64,000 nt of DNA from Streptomyces cavernae (GCF_004023625.1 NZ_RPDJ01000043.1:23002-87001), one strand, 5' to 3'; positions 26,301-33,717 are shown, counted from the first letter of the stretch. Made by a program: numbers and translations. Notes: generated by a model from the sequence alone, not told the origin.

Positions 26301-27359
26301 GGCGAGTCGACCAGTGCCCGTTACGCGCGGATCCTGCGCTACGCCGGGTACACCGGACCGGCCACGCTGCAGAGCGGGCTGACCACCTCGATGGGCCCCG
26401 CCAACATCGAGGGACGGGACGCCGTAAGCGCCCTCCAGGCGGTCGTTGAAACCGAGAACGGCCAGCACTTCGTCGGCACAGACAGCTCCGTGCAGTTCAA
26501 GGCCCGCTCCGCCCGCTACAACGCCCTCACCCCGACGTTCACGTTCGGGGAGCGGGCGGACCTCGGCGAGTGGCCGTACGAGGACTGCACACTGGACTAC
26601 GACTCCACACACCTGTCCAACCAGGTCACCGTCACACAGGAGGCCACGGGGCAGGACTTCTACGCCACCGACGCAACCTCAGTCGGCGCCTACTTCCCAC
26701 GCACCATGTCACGCACGATCAACTCGCAGGACGCGAACGAGTGCAGCGACGCGGCGAACTACCTGCTCTCCCGCTACCGGCAGCCCGCCCAGCGGGTCAG
26801 CACCCTGAAGCTGCATCCCAGCGCGAACCCCGCGCTGTGGCCGGTCTGCCTGACCCTGGAACTCGGCACCCGAGTAAGGGTGATGCGCCGCCCGCCGGGC
26901 GCGCCGACCGTACAGGTCGACTGCTTCGTTGAAAACCTCCAGTGGAGCTTCAGCGACAACGGCGAGGCGTGGCTGGAACTCCAGTGCTCGCCGGCCGACC
27001 TCACGCCCTACGGATTGCTGGCGGCCTGGCACACCACACTCGCCTCGCCGATCGGAGCAGGCGTCACGTCGATCACCGTCAACGCCTCCGAGGACAACAC
27101 CAACCCACTCGCCGCGCAGCTCGCCCCCGGGCAGCGGCTCGTCCTCGGGCAGAACACGGCGAACCAGGAGACCGTCACGGTGGCGGCGGTCGGTGCGACG
27201 AGCCCGGGCTGGAGGACGGCAACGGTCATGCTCACCACGGCCACCACCAGGGCCCACACGGCGGGCGACCCGGTCTGTGAACCGTTGCCCACCGGGACCA
27301 CGGACCCGACCACCTGGGACTCCGTCGCCGTCTTCGATTCCATCGCGTTTGCCTACTAG
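23367..27359 (+). CDS. Giant tail-tip protein: two lectin-like repeats, baseplate-type core, LamG-like domain
   Basis: The 1330-aa protein follows the tape measure. Residues about 5-190 and 200-385 are two copies of one module, each with HRWWRL near its centre and an FQTGT ... AHIN/AHVN end. These look like concanavalin A-type (DUF1349-like) carbohydrate-binding folds. The next 100 residues (YVEVTDRTRGTVSVSRG ... SGEASLTLANTEGELDP) resemble distal tail/baseplate hub proteins. A further module at about 430-680 and a LamG-like segment at about 730-970 (LASQNL-type NWHLLIFGYSE) follow, then a hub-like C-terminus. Receptor binding and hub functions are probably in this one chain, as no separate distal tail gene is visible. 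GTG start at 23367. Confidence 0.75.
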   Translation: MAKLAELVDAFTDPTINTVRWAGSSPGQYALDAERDLVTLNVGAAPNTYYSFGSGATYDATGSSLYAQMWPVLNGSATVSTSLKLDAGSNNAASIAVWGNGTFMLQITTGGVFANTPLPTYDPSAHRWWRLSESEGTFRVATSPDGQTWTTLASAPYAWDAASARVFFQTGTSTAQSAGQVAGIAHINTLAGGDSYPKVSTLQEPFTATSLNTGVWNSVSTGQYSLDTVNAHLLLNVGTTSGTYHSLGATGPYNATGSALYARVTPAPVGNGGITTVMKLDAGRNNAVQVLAASNGFFALQVQRHGNYVTVNLPPYDPHAHRWWRLTEKDSTLVFAVSADGWTWTDLRTLSYAWPFTSCQVYFQTGTNNDQPPGLAATIAHVNTRLGGQLNPAWPRVEDGWGAFWNANAGTQPLDRYVEVTDRTRGTVSVSRGRQYELDQVRSGEASLTLANTEGELDPVNTSGPWSGHIQPYQPYRRRAQWPPTVNLLDQGPATGGDGYPTGAIPTVAGGLRISSATDSSGGSIVATSAWQGSNVFQFSVPNGAAGFTRIGWTFGPGVVPGQTYTVQLRARNITPGTTLSVRAFIGSYTTLFNSNLLFGPPATLTGSANADWTTLTATVTIPAGRGAMSCGLALDSAAAAAACSIQVDGWQLEKGSTASAWQAPGVWYSVFAGFLERWPSSWDMDGLYGVVQPTAVDAFALLSQKTLSDPLTQEINSNSPRFLFKLDDPAGATSVADWTGTYPPAQLGISKYGAGSLGFGTAITSTGSGGAYTGSTGTVATLNNSNPGTNLISGGATFIKLNSAGITGPTNPTTWTRMIAFRYTGPIPTAAACLWSSMDRQRTNGPSGSHIYVYLGADGKPVLALQGPTGTGSNFYFGGATNCADGNWHLLIFGYSESSGQLRLAQDGVTTTVSGLTSSYTPTGIVGDSLGGFVDVTIGNGTTWNFKGDISFAAEFPGFLSPTAIANLYAAWKSACSGESTSARYARILRYAGYTGPATLQSGLTTSMGPANIEGRDAVSALQAVVETENGQHFVGTDSSVQFKARSARYNALTPTFTFGERADLGEWPYEDCTLDYDSTHLSNQVTVTQEATGQDFYATDATSVGAYFPRTMSRTINSQDANECSDAANYLLSRYRQPAQRVSTLKLHPSANPALWPVCLTLELGTRVRVMRRPPGAPTVQVDCFVENLQWSFSDNGEAWLELQCSPADLTPYGLLAAWHTTLASPIGAGVTSITVNASEDNTNPLAAQLAPGQRLVLGQNTANQETVTVAAVGATSPGWRTATVMLTTATTRAHTAGDPVCEPLPTGTTDPTTWDSVAVFDSIAFAY

Positions 27360-27367
27360 GAGGCCAA

Positions 27368-27913
27368 GTGCCACGCACGGTGCCTGTCATCGCGTCCGAG
27401 TCGCCCGGCAACTTCCTGACCGGGGCGTTGTGGAACGCGAACGTCAAGGCCATGGGCGATTGGATGCTCGGCTCTGGCAGTAGCGGGGTGCCCCGATTCT
27501 CGGGCTACCAGAACACCGCGCAGTCCATCCCGAGCAACACGTTCATCCCCATCACGCTCGACAGCGAGACCATCGACTCCGACGGCGGGCACTCCACCAC
27601 CACCAATCCGAGCCGCTACACGGTGCAGGTCGCTGGCACGTACCTGGTCATCGGCGAGGCGTGCTTCCCCGCGAACGCGACGGGCAACCGCGGCAGCCGC
27701 ATCACTGTCAACGGTGCCAACATCCAGGGCGGCGCATCCATGATCCCCAGCGGTGCCGGGAACACGATGGGCGTGCCGGCTGCCGCCCTCCTCCAGCTCG
27801 TTGTCGGTGACTACGTCGAGGTGCTGGGCTGGCAGTCCTCCGGCGCCGCCTTGAACACGGCCGTGGCCACCGACTATGCGTCGTCGCTGAAGGTCCTGTG
27901 GGTAGCTGGCTGA
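27368..27913 (+). CDS. Small fibre-like tail protein (C1q/TNF-like fold possible)
   Basis: The 181-aa protein begins with a segment often used to attach to the tail (GNFLTGALWNANVKAMGDWM), followed by a jelly-roll-like beta domain (SRYTVQVAGTYLVIGEACFP ... LLQLVVGDYVEVLGWQSSG) that resembles C1q/TNF-like trimeric knobs at phage fibre tips. It starts at GTG 8 bases after the preceding stop and ends before a terminator. A role in receptor contact is inferred. Confidence 0.65.
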   Translation: MPRTVPVIASESPGNFLTGALWNANVKAMGDWMLGSGSSGVPRFSGYQNTAQSIPSNTFIPITLDSETIDSDGGHSTTTNPSRYTVQVAGTYLVIGEACFPANATGNRGSRITVNGANIQGGASMIPSGAGNTMGVPAAALLQLVVGDYVEVLGWQSSGAALNTAVATDYASSLKVLWVAG

Positions 27914-27969
27914 CCCTTCAACCCTAGGCGTTGCCCCCTCTTGGCATCCGTCCCACGCACCTGCTCTAT

Positions 27970-27996
27970 GCCCCGCGCCGTCTGGCCGGGGCTTTT
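27970..27996 (+). terminator. Rho-independent terminator before lysis genes
   Basis: GCCCCG (27970-27975) pairs with CGGGGC (27987-27992), with an inner GCC/GGC arm, followed directly by TTTT. It separates the tail genes from the lysis cassette. Confidence 0.8.
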
Positions 27997-28016
27997 CTCA
28001 TGCCCTGGAGGCATCA

Positions 28017-28946
28017 ATGACCCCACCATTGTCCGCTGACCGGTTCCTCGCCGCCCTCCGGGCGGAGGGCCTGAAAGTCGTCGAGGTCGGCGACTGGCGT
28101 TCCCGCAACCGCAATCACAAGGGCCCGTGGGGCCCTGTCCACGGCGTGATGATCCATCACACCGTCACCCGAGGCACCCAGCGCACGGTGGAGATCTGCC
28201 GTGACGGGCACGCATCGCTGCCCGGCCCGCTCTGCCACGGCGTCATCGCCAAGGACGGCACGGTGCACCTCGTCGGCTACGGCCGCGCCAACCACGCCGG
28301 CCTCGGCGACGACGACGTCCTCCGGGCGGTCATCGCCGAAACCTCGCTGCCCTCCGACAACGAGACCACAACCGACGGCAACCGGCACTTCTACGGCTTC
28401 GAGTGCGAAAACCTCGGCGACGGCGAGGACCCCTGGCCGGCCGTCCAGTTGGAGGCGATAGAGAAGGTCGCGGCGGCGGTGTGCCGTGCGCACGGCTGGT
28501 CGGAGCGCTCGGTGCTCGGGCACCTGGAGTGGCAGCCGGGCAAGGTCGACCCGCGCGGCTTCACCATGGTGAGCATGCGGGCCCGGATCGCAGACCGGCT
28601 CGCTAGCGGCAAGCCCGCCCCCACACCCTCCACGCCGAGACCGCTGCCCACGCCCCAGCGGCCGGTCGTCGACCTGTCCAAGCTGGTCGCCGCCGCCAGG
28701 TCCAACCCGGCCGCCACCGGCACGCCCGTCACGTACAGCGGCGTAGCCATCGTCGAGACCGCGCTGGTCGACGAAGGACTCCTGGCCACGAAGTACAGCG
28801 ACGGCCACTGGGGCAGCAAGACCACCCCCAGCTACGCGGCTTGGCAGCGGAAGTGCGGCTACCGCGATGCCGCCGCCGACGGCATCCCGGGCCGCGACAG
28901 TCTCACCCGCCTCGGCAACAAGCACCGCTTCGACGTGAAGGAGTAA
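28017..28946 (+). CDS. Endolysin: N-acetylmuramoyl-L-alanine amidase with C-terminal binding domain
   Basis: The 309-aa protein has an Amidase_2/PGRP catalytic domain (about 1-200). Zinc ligands are His at IHHTV (residues 47-48), His in GHLEW (about 168) and Asp in KVDP (about 175). A Pro/Thr-rich linker leads to a C-terminal domain (about 220-309) ending DGIPGRDSLTRLG, like the peptidoglycan_binding folds of actinophage lysins. It cleaves the bond between MurNAc and L-Ala at the end of infection. There is no signal peptide, so release depends on the holin-like products next to it. GGAGG precedes the ATG. Confidence 0.9.
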   Translation: MTPPLSADRFLAALRAEGLKVVEVGDWRSRNRNHKGPWGPVHGVMIHHTVTRGTQRTVEICRDGHASLPGPLCHGVIAKDGTVHLVGYGRANHAGLGDDDVLRAVIAETSLPSDNETTTDGNRHFYGFECENLGDGEDPWPAVQLEAIEKVAAAVCRAHGWSERSVLGHLEWQPGKVDPRGFTMVSMRARIADRLASGKPAPTPSTPRPLPTPQRPVVDLSKLVAAARSNPAATGTPVTYSGVAIVETALVDEGLLATKYSDGHWGSKTTPSYAAWQRKCGYRDAAADGIPGRDSLTRLGNKHRFDVKE

Positions 28947-28949
28947 CTC

Positions 28950-29183
28950 ATGACCAGCAAGCTTCTCTTGGACCTCGCCGAGCGTGCGGGGTGGACCGGC
29001 GTCCAGGCCGCCCTCGGCCTGGCAGTCGTCGAGCTCGGCGAGCTGCCGGTGTGGTGGGCTGCGCCGACCGCGCTCGTCGCCGCGGCGGCGAAGTCGTGGG
29101 TGGCTGGACGCCTCGGCCGGAAGGGCACGGCATCCACCCTGCCCGCGAGTAAGGATCCGGCGTCGCTCGCCAGAAGCGTGTGA
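28950..29183 (+). CDS. Holin-like small membrane protein
   Basis: The 77-aa protein starts 3 bases after the endolysin stop. It has hydrophobic helices around VQAALGLAVVELGELPVWWA and APTALVAAAAKSWVAG, then a short basic/polar tail. Size, position and the charge pattern fit the r1t-type holins of actinophages, which open the membrane for the lysin. Confidence 0.7.
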   Translation: MTSKLLLDLAERAGWTGVQAALGLAVVELGELPVWWAAPTALVAAAAKSWVAGRLGRKGTASTLPASKDPASLARSV

Positions 29184-29190
29184 GCGGCGA

Positions 29191-29487
29191 ATGAACTTGC
29201 TCATCTACCTTGGCGGCGGTGCAGGCGCGATGCTGGCGCTCGGAGCACTGGCCCGCGGGGCGTGGCGCTTCAACCGGCTCATCGTGCAGATCGCCGCGGC
29301 CGTGGTGGAGCTGGTCCCCAATGGGGGCGGCTCAATCAAGGACACGGTGCACCGCACAGAACAGAAGGTCGACGACACCACACAGAAGGTCGAGGACAAC
29401 GCTCGGGAACTGCGTGAGCTGGCAGAACGGTTCGACGCCCACCTCGCCGAGCACACGACGACCCTCAACGAGATCGCGAAACGCTGA
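29191..29487 (+). CDS. Membrane-anchored coiled-coil protein, second lysis protein
   Basis: The 98-aa protein has an N-terminal transmembrane helix (LLIYLGGGAGAMLALGALA), a second hydrophobic stretch (LIVQIAAAVVELV) and a C-terminal coiled coil (about 50-98, KDTVHRTEQKVDDTTQKVED and on). It is the last gene of the lysis cassette. It may be a holin partner, antiholin or spanin-like protein; the sequence does not decide which. A strong terminator follows. Confidence 0.65.
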   Translation: MNLLIYLGGGAGAMLALGALARGAWRFNRLIVQIAAAVVELVPNGGGSIKDTVHRTEQKVDDTTQKVEDNARELRELAERFDAHLAEHTTTLNEIAKR

Positions 29488-29490
29488 CAA

Positions 29491-29542
29491 GGGGCGCGGC
29501 CTCTCATCCCTGACCGGGGTGGGAGACCGCGCCCCCTCTTTT
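29491..29542 (+). terminator. Terminator at the right end of the prophage late operon
   Basis: GGGGCGCGG (29491-29499) pairs with CCGCGCCCC (29527-29535). The stem extends inward with CTC/GAG pairs and is followed by CTCTTTTA. It closes the late operon. Confidence 0.85.
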
Positions 29543-29558
29543 ATGTTGGCGACCGGCA

Positions 29559-29834
29559 ATGACGCGGAGCGCCCTCGGCAGAAGCGAGGCGACCGGCCGA
29601 CGTGCCGGGCCCCTTTGCTGGGCCGGTTGGAACAAGTATCCCAATCCCCGCAAGCCACGCGGCGTATGCCATGACCTGGTGTACGTGCTGGCACTGGCGG
29701 CCTGCACGGTACAGACCGGCACGTCTCTGGCTTCATCGCCCACCGAAGCCGCCTTGACTGGCGTCTGCAGGAACCCGCCGACCACTCTCCCAGCCCCCAG
29801 CGGTGAGCCGGGGCGGGAAAGCCAGCATCGTTAG
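29559..29834 (+). pseudogene. Remnant of an ISAs1-family transposase N-terminus
   Basis: The frame encodes PNPRKPRGVCHDLVYVLALA and ACTVQTGTSLASS. This matches the start of ISAs1/H-repeat transposases (D/N-PRxPRGxRH ... VLALAACAVLAG). The rest of the transposase, including its DDE residues, is absent, and similarity stops near 29790. It marks insertion-element activity at the edge of the prophage. Confidence 0.55.
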
Positions 29835-29853
29835 AACTGGTGCTAACGTTAGC
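29830..29853 (+). promoter_or_regulatory. Palindromic operator in front of the winged-helix regulator
   Basis: GCTAACGTTAGC (29842-29853) is a perfect 12-base palindrome, and an overlapping GTTAG ... CTAAC pair begins at 29830. It ends 3 bases before the regulator's ATG, so a bound dimer would block its own transcription or a leaderless start. Autoregulation is inferred from position. Confidence 0.5.
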
Positions 29854-29856
29854 TGT

Positions 29857-30444
29857 ATGTCTAGTAAGACGACTCGAGTTCTCACTACCGAGGCCGAGAT
29901 CGCGGCGTACTTGCACCGGACGCGCATGGCGATCCTCGATGCCCTGCGCGACGGTGCCGCCACGGCAACGCAGGTCGCCAGAAGGCTCGGCGTCCACCCG
30001 GCCAACCTCACCCGGCACATCCGGATACTGGAAAGTGCCGGCCTGGTGGCACTCGTCGAGAAGCGGGACACAGGCCGGAACCTGGAAAAGTACTACGCGG
30101 CGTCAGCCGAGCGTTTCACGGTCGCGCCCGCACCGACCGACCTGACCGCACCACACAAGATCGCGCTGACCTTCGCCCGCAGTGAGTTGTCGGCCGCGCT
30201 GGCGCGACTGCCCGACAAGTCCAGTGACCCCATCGTGGCCCTGACACTCGGCGTTCGTATCACTCCCAGCGACGCGAGCGCGTTCGCTGACGAGTTGGTC
30301 CGGCTCGGTGAACGCTTCTCGGCGGCCGACCAGGAGGACGGTCGGCCCTATCAACTCGTCCTCGCCGTCTACCCCGGGGAGGACGTCACGGCCGACGGGC
30401 GGCAGGAGATTCGGCTGCCACCACCGAAGGGCAACAGGGGGTGA
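29857..30444 (+). CDS. ArsR-like winged helix-turn-helix regulator
   Basis: The 195-aa protein has an ArsR/HTH_20-type winged helix at about residues 18-85: RMAILDALRDG, TATQVARRLGVHPANLTRHI as helix-turn-helix, then ESAGLVALVEKRDTGRN as the wing. A C-terminal alpha/beta region (90-195) may be a ligand or dimer domain; no metal-binding CxC is present. The ATG at 29857 is chosen over a GTG at 29803 because the HTH and the palindrome would otherwise be displaced. The stop overlaps the start of the protease gene (GTGATG at 30441-30446), so the pair is co-translated. Confidence 0.75.
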   Translation: MSSKTTRVLTTEAEIAAYLHRTRMAILDALRDGAATATQVARRLGVHPANLTRHIRILESAGLVALVEKRDTGRNLEKYYAASAERFTVAPAPTDLTAPHKIALTFARSELSAALARLPDKSSDPIVALTLGVRITPSDASAFADELVRLGERFSAADQEDGRPYQLVLAVYPGEDVTADGRQEIRLPPPKGNRG

Positions 30445-31730
30445 TGCAGGTGTCACGAGGAACCGAGGCACTGGCGCGGGCAGGACGGGCGGTGACACGC
30501 CGAGTCGGCATGCGTGCCCGACCCACCCGCGTCGCGCAGCCGGCCTGGGACGCCTGGCGGGCCGGGGATTTCCCGCTCGCCCGCGAGCTCGCGGCGAACC
30601 TGCTCGTTACGGGGCATACCGTGGACGAAGCGCGGCACGTGCTCGTTCTCGCCGAGTCCGTGCTCGGCAACTACGACAGCGCCATCAATACACATCAGAT
30701 GATCGCCCCTGGTTACCAACGCCTCGATGAACTGAATGAACCGATCCTGTGTGATCACATCCACCGAGGAGACATCGCGGGCGCCGTGGCGTTCGCGGAA
30801 CAACGGGGTCTTGCACGACTCGGCGCGATCGGAGCACGCCTGCACCTGGCCGTTGAGCGGCCCCTCGGAATCGACATCGACGGTGTCGTCGACGTCCCCT
30901 TCACCGACGACCCGCTCACGCCGTTCATGCCCGGTTTCGTCGGGCACCTCAATGACCGAGCGACCGTACTCCGCCTCGACACGGGTGGGTCATTCGTGCA
31001 CATTTCGCGGGAGCTTGCGGCCGCTCACGGGATCGACACGATTGCCTCGGCACGGGAGTTCGCGGCGCTCGGCCGGCACCGGCTCAGCTACGGACTGGCC
31101 GATCTGAAAATCGGGACGATCCGTCTGCGCAATGTGCCCGTGGCCGTGCATGACAAGGGACTTCCACCGGCCGCGGCCTTCGACGTCCCGCTCGGGCCGA
31201 TCATCGGCACCAACATTCTGGAGCGCTTCCTGACGACGGTCGACGCGCCGAATCGGCGTCTCGTACTGTCCCGCCGTGGCGACAGCATCGCCCGTGCCCG
31301 GCATCTGGCCCGCCTCGGTGCGGCACAGCACGTGACACCGTTCGGCCTGTGGAGCGATCATCTGATGATTGCCCGCGGTCGCATCGACGAGATCAGTGGC
31401 GTCAACCTGTTCGTCGACTCGGGCCTGGTGGCACTCACTCCCGATCAGGGACAGGTGGCGATGCTCGTCCCACGGCGCACTCTCGCCCGGTGGGGAGTGG
31501 CCAGGCCGCAGACCGGCCGGTTCGCCGAGCTCTCTGGCACGCTTGCGATCGGCACGGCATCGAGAGAGGGAATGACCGCTTACCCCGTAACGGATCGCGT
31601 CTGGCGTGAGTTCGGCCACTGGGGCGGGATCCGCGTGGACGCGCTGATCTCATGGGGGTACCTCAGCCACTTCACCTGGACGATCGACTTCGAAAGTAGG
31701 GAGTACCTGTTCACAGAAGACCAGCCGTGA
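30444..31730 (+). CDS. Two-lobed retropepsin-type aspartic protease with helical N-terminal domain
   Basis: The 428-aa protein has a helical, TPR-like N-terminal part (about 30-125, AWRAGDFPLARELAANLL and on) and two aspartic-protease lobes. The first has LRLDTGGSF with Asp at 179 and a later PLGPIIGTNILE flap/strand. The second has LFVDSGLVAL with Asp at 325. This is the Asp_protease_2 (gag-like) pattern in tandem, expected to form one active site. No signal peptide or membrane segment is seen, so it should be cytoplasmic. It is coupled to the upstream regulator, so the pair may sense a signal and cleave a target protein; the substrate is unknown. Confidence 0.75.
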   Translation: MQVSRGTEALARAGRAVTRRVGMRARPTRVAQPAWDAWRAGDFPLARELAANLLVTGHTVDEARHVLVLAESVLGNYDSAINTHQMIAPGYQRLDELNEPILCDHIHRGDIAGAVAFAEQRGLARLGAIGARLHLAVERPLGIDIDGVVDVPFTDDPLTPFMPGFVGHLNDRATVLRLDTGGSFVHISRELAAAHGIDTIASAREFAALGRHRLSYGLADLKIGTIRLRNVPVAVHDKGLPPAAAFDVPLGPIIGTNILERFLTTVDAPNRRLVLSRRGDSIARARHLARLGAAQHVTPFGLWSDHLMIARGRIDEISGVNLFVDSGLVALTPDQGQVAMLVPRRTLARWGVARPQTGRFAELSGTLAIGTASREGMTAYPVTDRVWREFGHWGGIRVDALISWGYLSHFTWTIDFESREYLFTEDQP

Positions 31731-31788
31731 CCGGGATTTCGCGGAACCATAGCCGGATCACTGCCGGGATGACCGCACCGTGAAAGAC

Positions 31789-32110
31789 GTACGCCCCGTT
31801 TCATATTCGGTGGCCACGGCAGAAGCCCCCGAGCGCGTTGATGGTGCGCTCGGCCTCGTTCCTGCGGGCAGAGCGCGGCTGGGAGACGGGTGCGGCCACC
31901 GCTGATTATCGGCGTGCGAAGGCTAATGATCTCCACGCTGGTCCGCGTCGCCGGATCGAGATAGCGGGTGGAGGAGACCTTCCAGGCCGGAAAGGGCCTC
32001 GCGGGACTGGACGAGCACCAACTTCGCCGCTTCTGTAACCCTTTGGGCTCTGGCCTCCAGCTTCTGGTTCTGCTCCGAAGGCTGCATCGCCCTGCCGTCA
32101 CAACCAAGTT
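31789..32110 (-). pseudogene. Transposase debris between protease gene and IS element
   Basis: On the minus strand, 31809-31866 encodes RRNEAERTINALGGFCRGH, which resembles the C-terminal DDE helix of IS4/IS5-type transposases (E in ERTIN). Further 5', 31975-32090 encodes a helical fragment EQNQKLEARAQRVTEAAKL. The two are not in one open frame. Nothing else is apparent in 31731-32126. Confidence 0.35.
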
Positions 32111-32156
32111 GGGGTGCTCTCCGCGCCTAGGCAGTGTCTTCAATTGATCACGGCTG

Positions 32157-32555
32157 GTGGATCATGGTGTCGTGATAGGTCGCCATGAACTGTCGGACGC
32201 CGAGTGGGAGTTCGTCCGCCCGCTGCTGCCTGTGGCGTTGCGGGGGCGCAAACGACTGAATGACCGCCGGGTCCTGAACGGGATCGTGTGGAAGTTCCGC
32301 ACCGGGACGGCCTGGCGGGACGTGCCCGAGCGGTACGGGCCCTGGGCCACCCTGCATACACGTTTCCGCAGGTGGGCGGCGAACGGCACGTTCGACCGGA
32401 TGCTCCGTGCTGCCCAGGCCCGAGCAGGTGCGGCAGGCAACATCGACTGGCTGGTGTCCGTCGACTCCACCATCGTCAGAGCCCACCAACACGCGGTCGG
32501 GGCACGAAAAGGGGGCTCCGCGACCCCGCCCTCGGCCGGTCTCGAGGCGGCCTGA
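32157..32555 (+). CDS. IS5-family transposase, first frame (OrfA)
   Basis: The 132-aa product has the DUF4096-type N-terminus of IS5 transposases (ELSDAEWEFVRPLLP, VLNGIVWKFRTGTAWRDVPE, WATLHTRFRRW) and the first catalytic Asp in LVSVDSTIVRAHQH. It stops at 32555 after a run of A4G5 (32507-32515), where ribosomes can slip -1 into the downstream frame. Possible starts are GTG at 32157 or 32172; both lie within the inverted-repeat region. Confidence 0.85.
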   Translation: MDHGVVIGRHELSDAEWEFVRPLLPVALRGRKRLNDRRVLNGIVWKFRTGTAWRDVPERYGPWATLHTRFRRWAANGTFDRMLRAAQARAGAAGNIDWLVSVDSTIVRAHQHAVGARKGGSATPPSAGLEAA

Positions 32556-33004
32556 CCAGCAAAATCCACCTGGCCTGCGACGGGCTGGGGCGCCCGCTCG
32601 GCTTCGTCCTCACGGGCGGGAACACCAACGACTGCACCCAGTTCACCGCCGTGATGGAAACGATCCGTGTGCCCCGGTCCGGACCCGGACGGCCCCGGAC
32701 CCGGCCCGCCCACCTTCTGGGTGACAAGGGCTACAGCTCGAAGGCGATCCGCACCTGGCTCCGCCGCCGCAACATCCCGCACACCATCCCCGAACGGGCG
32801 GACCAGGCACGCAACCGGCTCCGGCGCGGCAGCCACGGCGGACGGCCACCGGTCTTCGACCGCCAGGCGTACAAACACCGCAACGTCGTGGAACGCTGCT
32901 TCAACCGGCTCAAGCAATGGCGCGGCATCGCAACCCGCTACGACAAGACCGCCCAGTCCTACCAAGCCGCCGTCACCCTGGCATCCCTGCTGATGTGGGC
33001 GTGA
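32507..33004 (+). CDS. IS5-family transposase, second frame (OrfB, made by -1 frameshift)
   Basis: After slipping at the A4G5 run the product continues RDPALGRSRGGLTSKIHLAC, then LLGDKGYSS with the second catalytic Asp, and NVVERCFNRLKQWRG with the catalytic Glu, ending at 33004. With OrfA this restores a complete DDE transposase. A large upstream part of this frame is open but has no transposase similarity, so a separate start is unlikely. The element may be active. Confidence 0.85.
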   Translation, partial: KRGLRDPALGRSRGGLTSKIHLACDGLGRPLGFVLTGGNTNDCTQFTAVMETIRVPRSGPGRPRTRPAHLLGDKGYSSKAIRTWLRRRNIPHTIPERADQARNRLRRGSHGGRPPVFDRQAYKHRNVVERCFNRLKQWRGIATRYDKTAQSYQAAVTLASLLMWA

Positions 33005-33029
33005 CGATTGACGACAACTCCTGGGCCCC

Positions 33030-33257
33030 TCAGTTCCACTCAGAGCACTCGTTGCACTGGAAGTGCTGATCTGTGACATGGCGAAGCCCAACAGCATCGC
33101 CCATGCCGCCCACCAGGCGCCCAAGAAGCTGCTGCGGACCCGATTTCAGCAATCCGTCATTGGCCAGAGCATCGGCAAAGCTCGCAACTCGCTGAGACGT
33201 TGCCCTCTTGCAATGCGAACACCACCTCGTGATGTTGCTTCCGACTTCGTAGGTCAT
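33030..33257 (-). CDS. Small zinc-ribbon protein, passenger between IS ends
   Basis: The 75-aa protein has two knuckles, WCSHCKR near the N-terminus and FQCNECSEWN at the C-terminus, with a helical middle (VASFADALANDGLL). This is a zinc-ribbon arrangement. GGGG lies about 9 bases before the ATG. It lies between the native right end of the IS and the extra inverted left end, so it would move with the larger unit. Function unknown. Confidence 0.5.
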   Translation of the reverse strand: MTYEVGSNITRWCSHCKRATSQRVASFADALANDGLLKSGPQQLLGRLVGGMGDAVGLRHVTDQHFQCNECSEWN

Positions 33258-33389
33258 CTTCGCCCCCGCTCAGCGACTGTTCGTTCCACCCCAAGTGTGA
33301 CTGCGCAGGTCCCGGGCTCGCCAGGGGCAACCAGTCTGAAAGACCTACGTAAAACGCTCCCATCGATATGCGTGTTTGTGACAGGTTTC

Positions 33390-33450
33390 CATGGCGACGT
33401 ATCACGACACCATGATCCACCAGCCGTGATCAATTGAAGACACTGCCTAG
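33390..33450 (-). repeat. Second, inverted copy of the IS left end
   Basis: Read on the minus strand from 33450, this repeats bases 32127-32187 with one mismatch in 61 (51 perfect bases, one difference, nine more). It includes the outer CTAG and the transposase start region. It gives a 1324-bp unit with near-perfect 61-bp ends that encloses the IS and the zinc-ribbon ORF. Confidence 0.9.
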
Positions 33451-33465
33451 GGCGGACTGGCGTCA

Positions 33466-33672
33466 TGAGGGCGGCAGGACTCCTCGTAGGCCGGGCCTGC
33501 CCAGTCTGCCGGTGCTCATCCACGGGGATCGGGGCGACGCCGGACCGCTTCCGGCCCGAGTACGACTTCCCCTCAAAGTGGTCGACCTCGTGTGCTGAAT
33601 CAGCCGCGCGAGAGCACGCTCGTAGACGGTGCTCGTCGTGGAGCCATCGAGGTTCGTCGTATCGAGGGTCAT
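33466..33672 (-). pseudogene. Possible transposase fragment
   Basis: Minus-strand reading gives TLDTTNLDGSTTSTVYERAL and, after a frame change, EVDHFEGKSYSG, which resembles the DHFEGRSWxGWHRH region of IS701-like transposases. No complete domain is present. Confidence 0.25.
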
Positions 33673-33717
33673 CCGCAGGGGGCGGGGAGCAAGACCGTGT
33701 ACGTCGAAGACGCGGGA

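Larger units (their letters stand above)
32127..33025 (+). mobile_element. IS5-family (IS427-like) insertion sequence
   Basis: The left end is CTAGGCAGTGTCTTCAATTG from 32127. The native right end appears to be at about 33002-33025, where the sequence is an imperfect inverse of the left terminus (AGT-GTC-TCAAT core). The transposase is split over two frames, as in the IS427 group, whose members often target CTAG or TA. A second, perfect inverted copy of the left end lies outside, at 33390-33450. Confidence 0.8.

Noticed and set aside
29488..29856. A tRNA or clear attR core at the right end of the prophage
   Set aside because: No cloverleaf or repeated core could be found; the left end and attL are outside the window.
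33157..33420. An 87-codon minus-strand frame starting like the transposase (MDHGVV)
   Set aside because: The similarity comes only from the inverted copy of the IS left end; the rest is unrelated.
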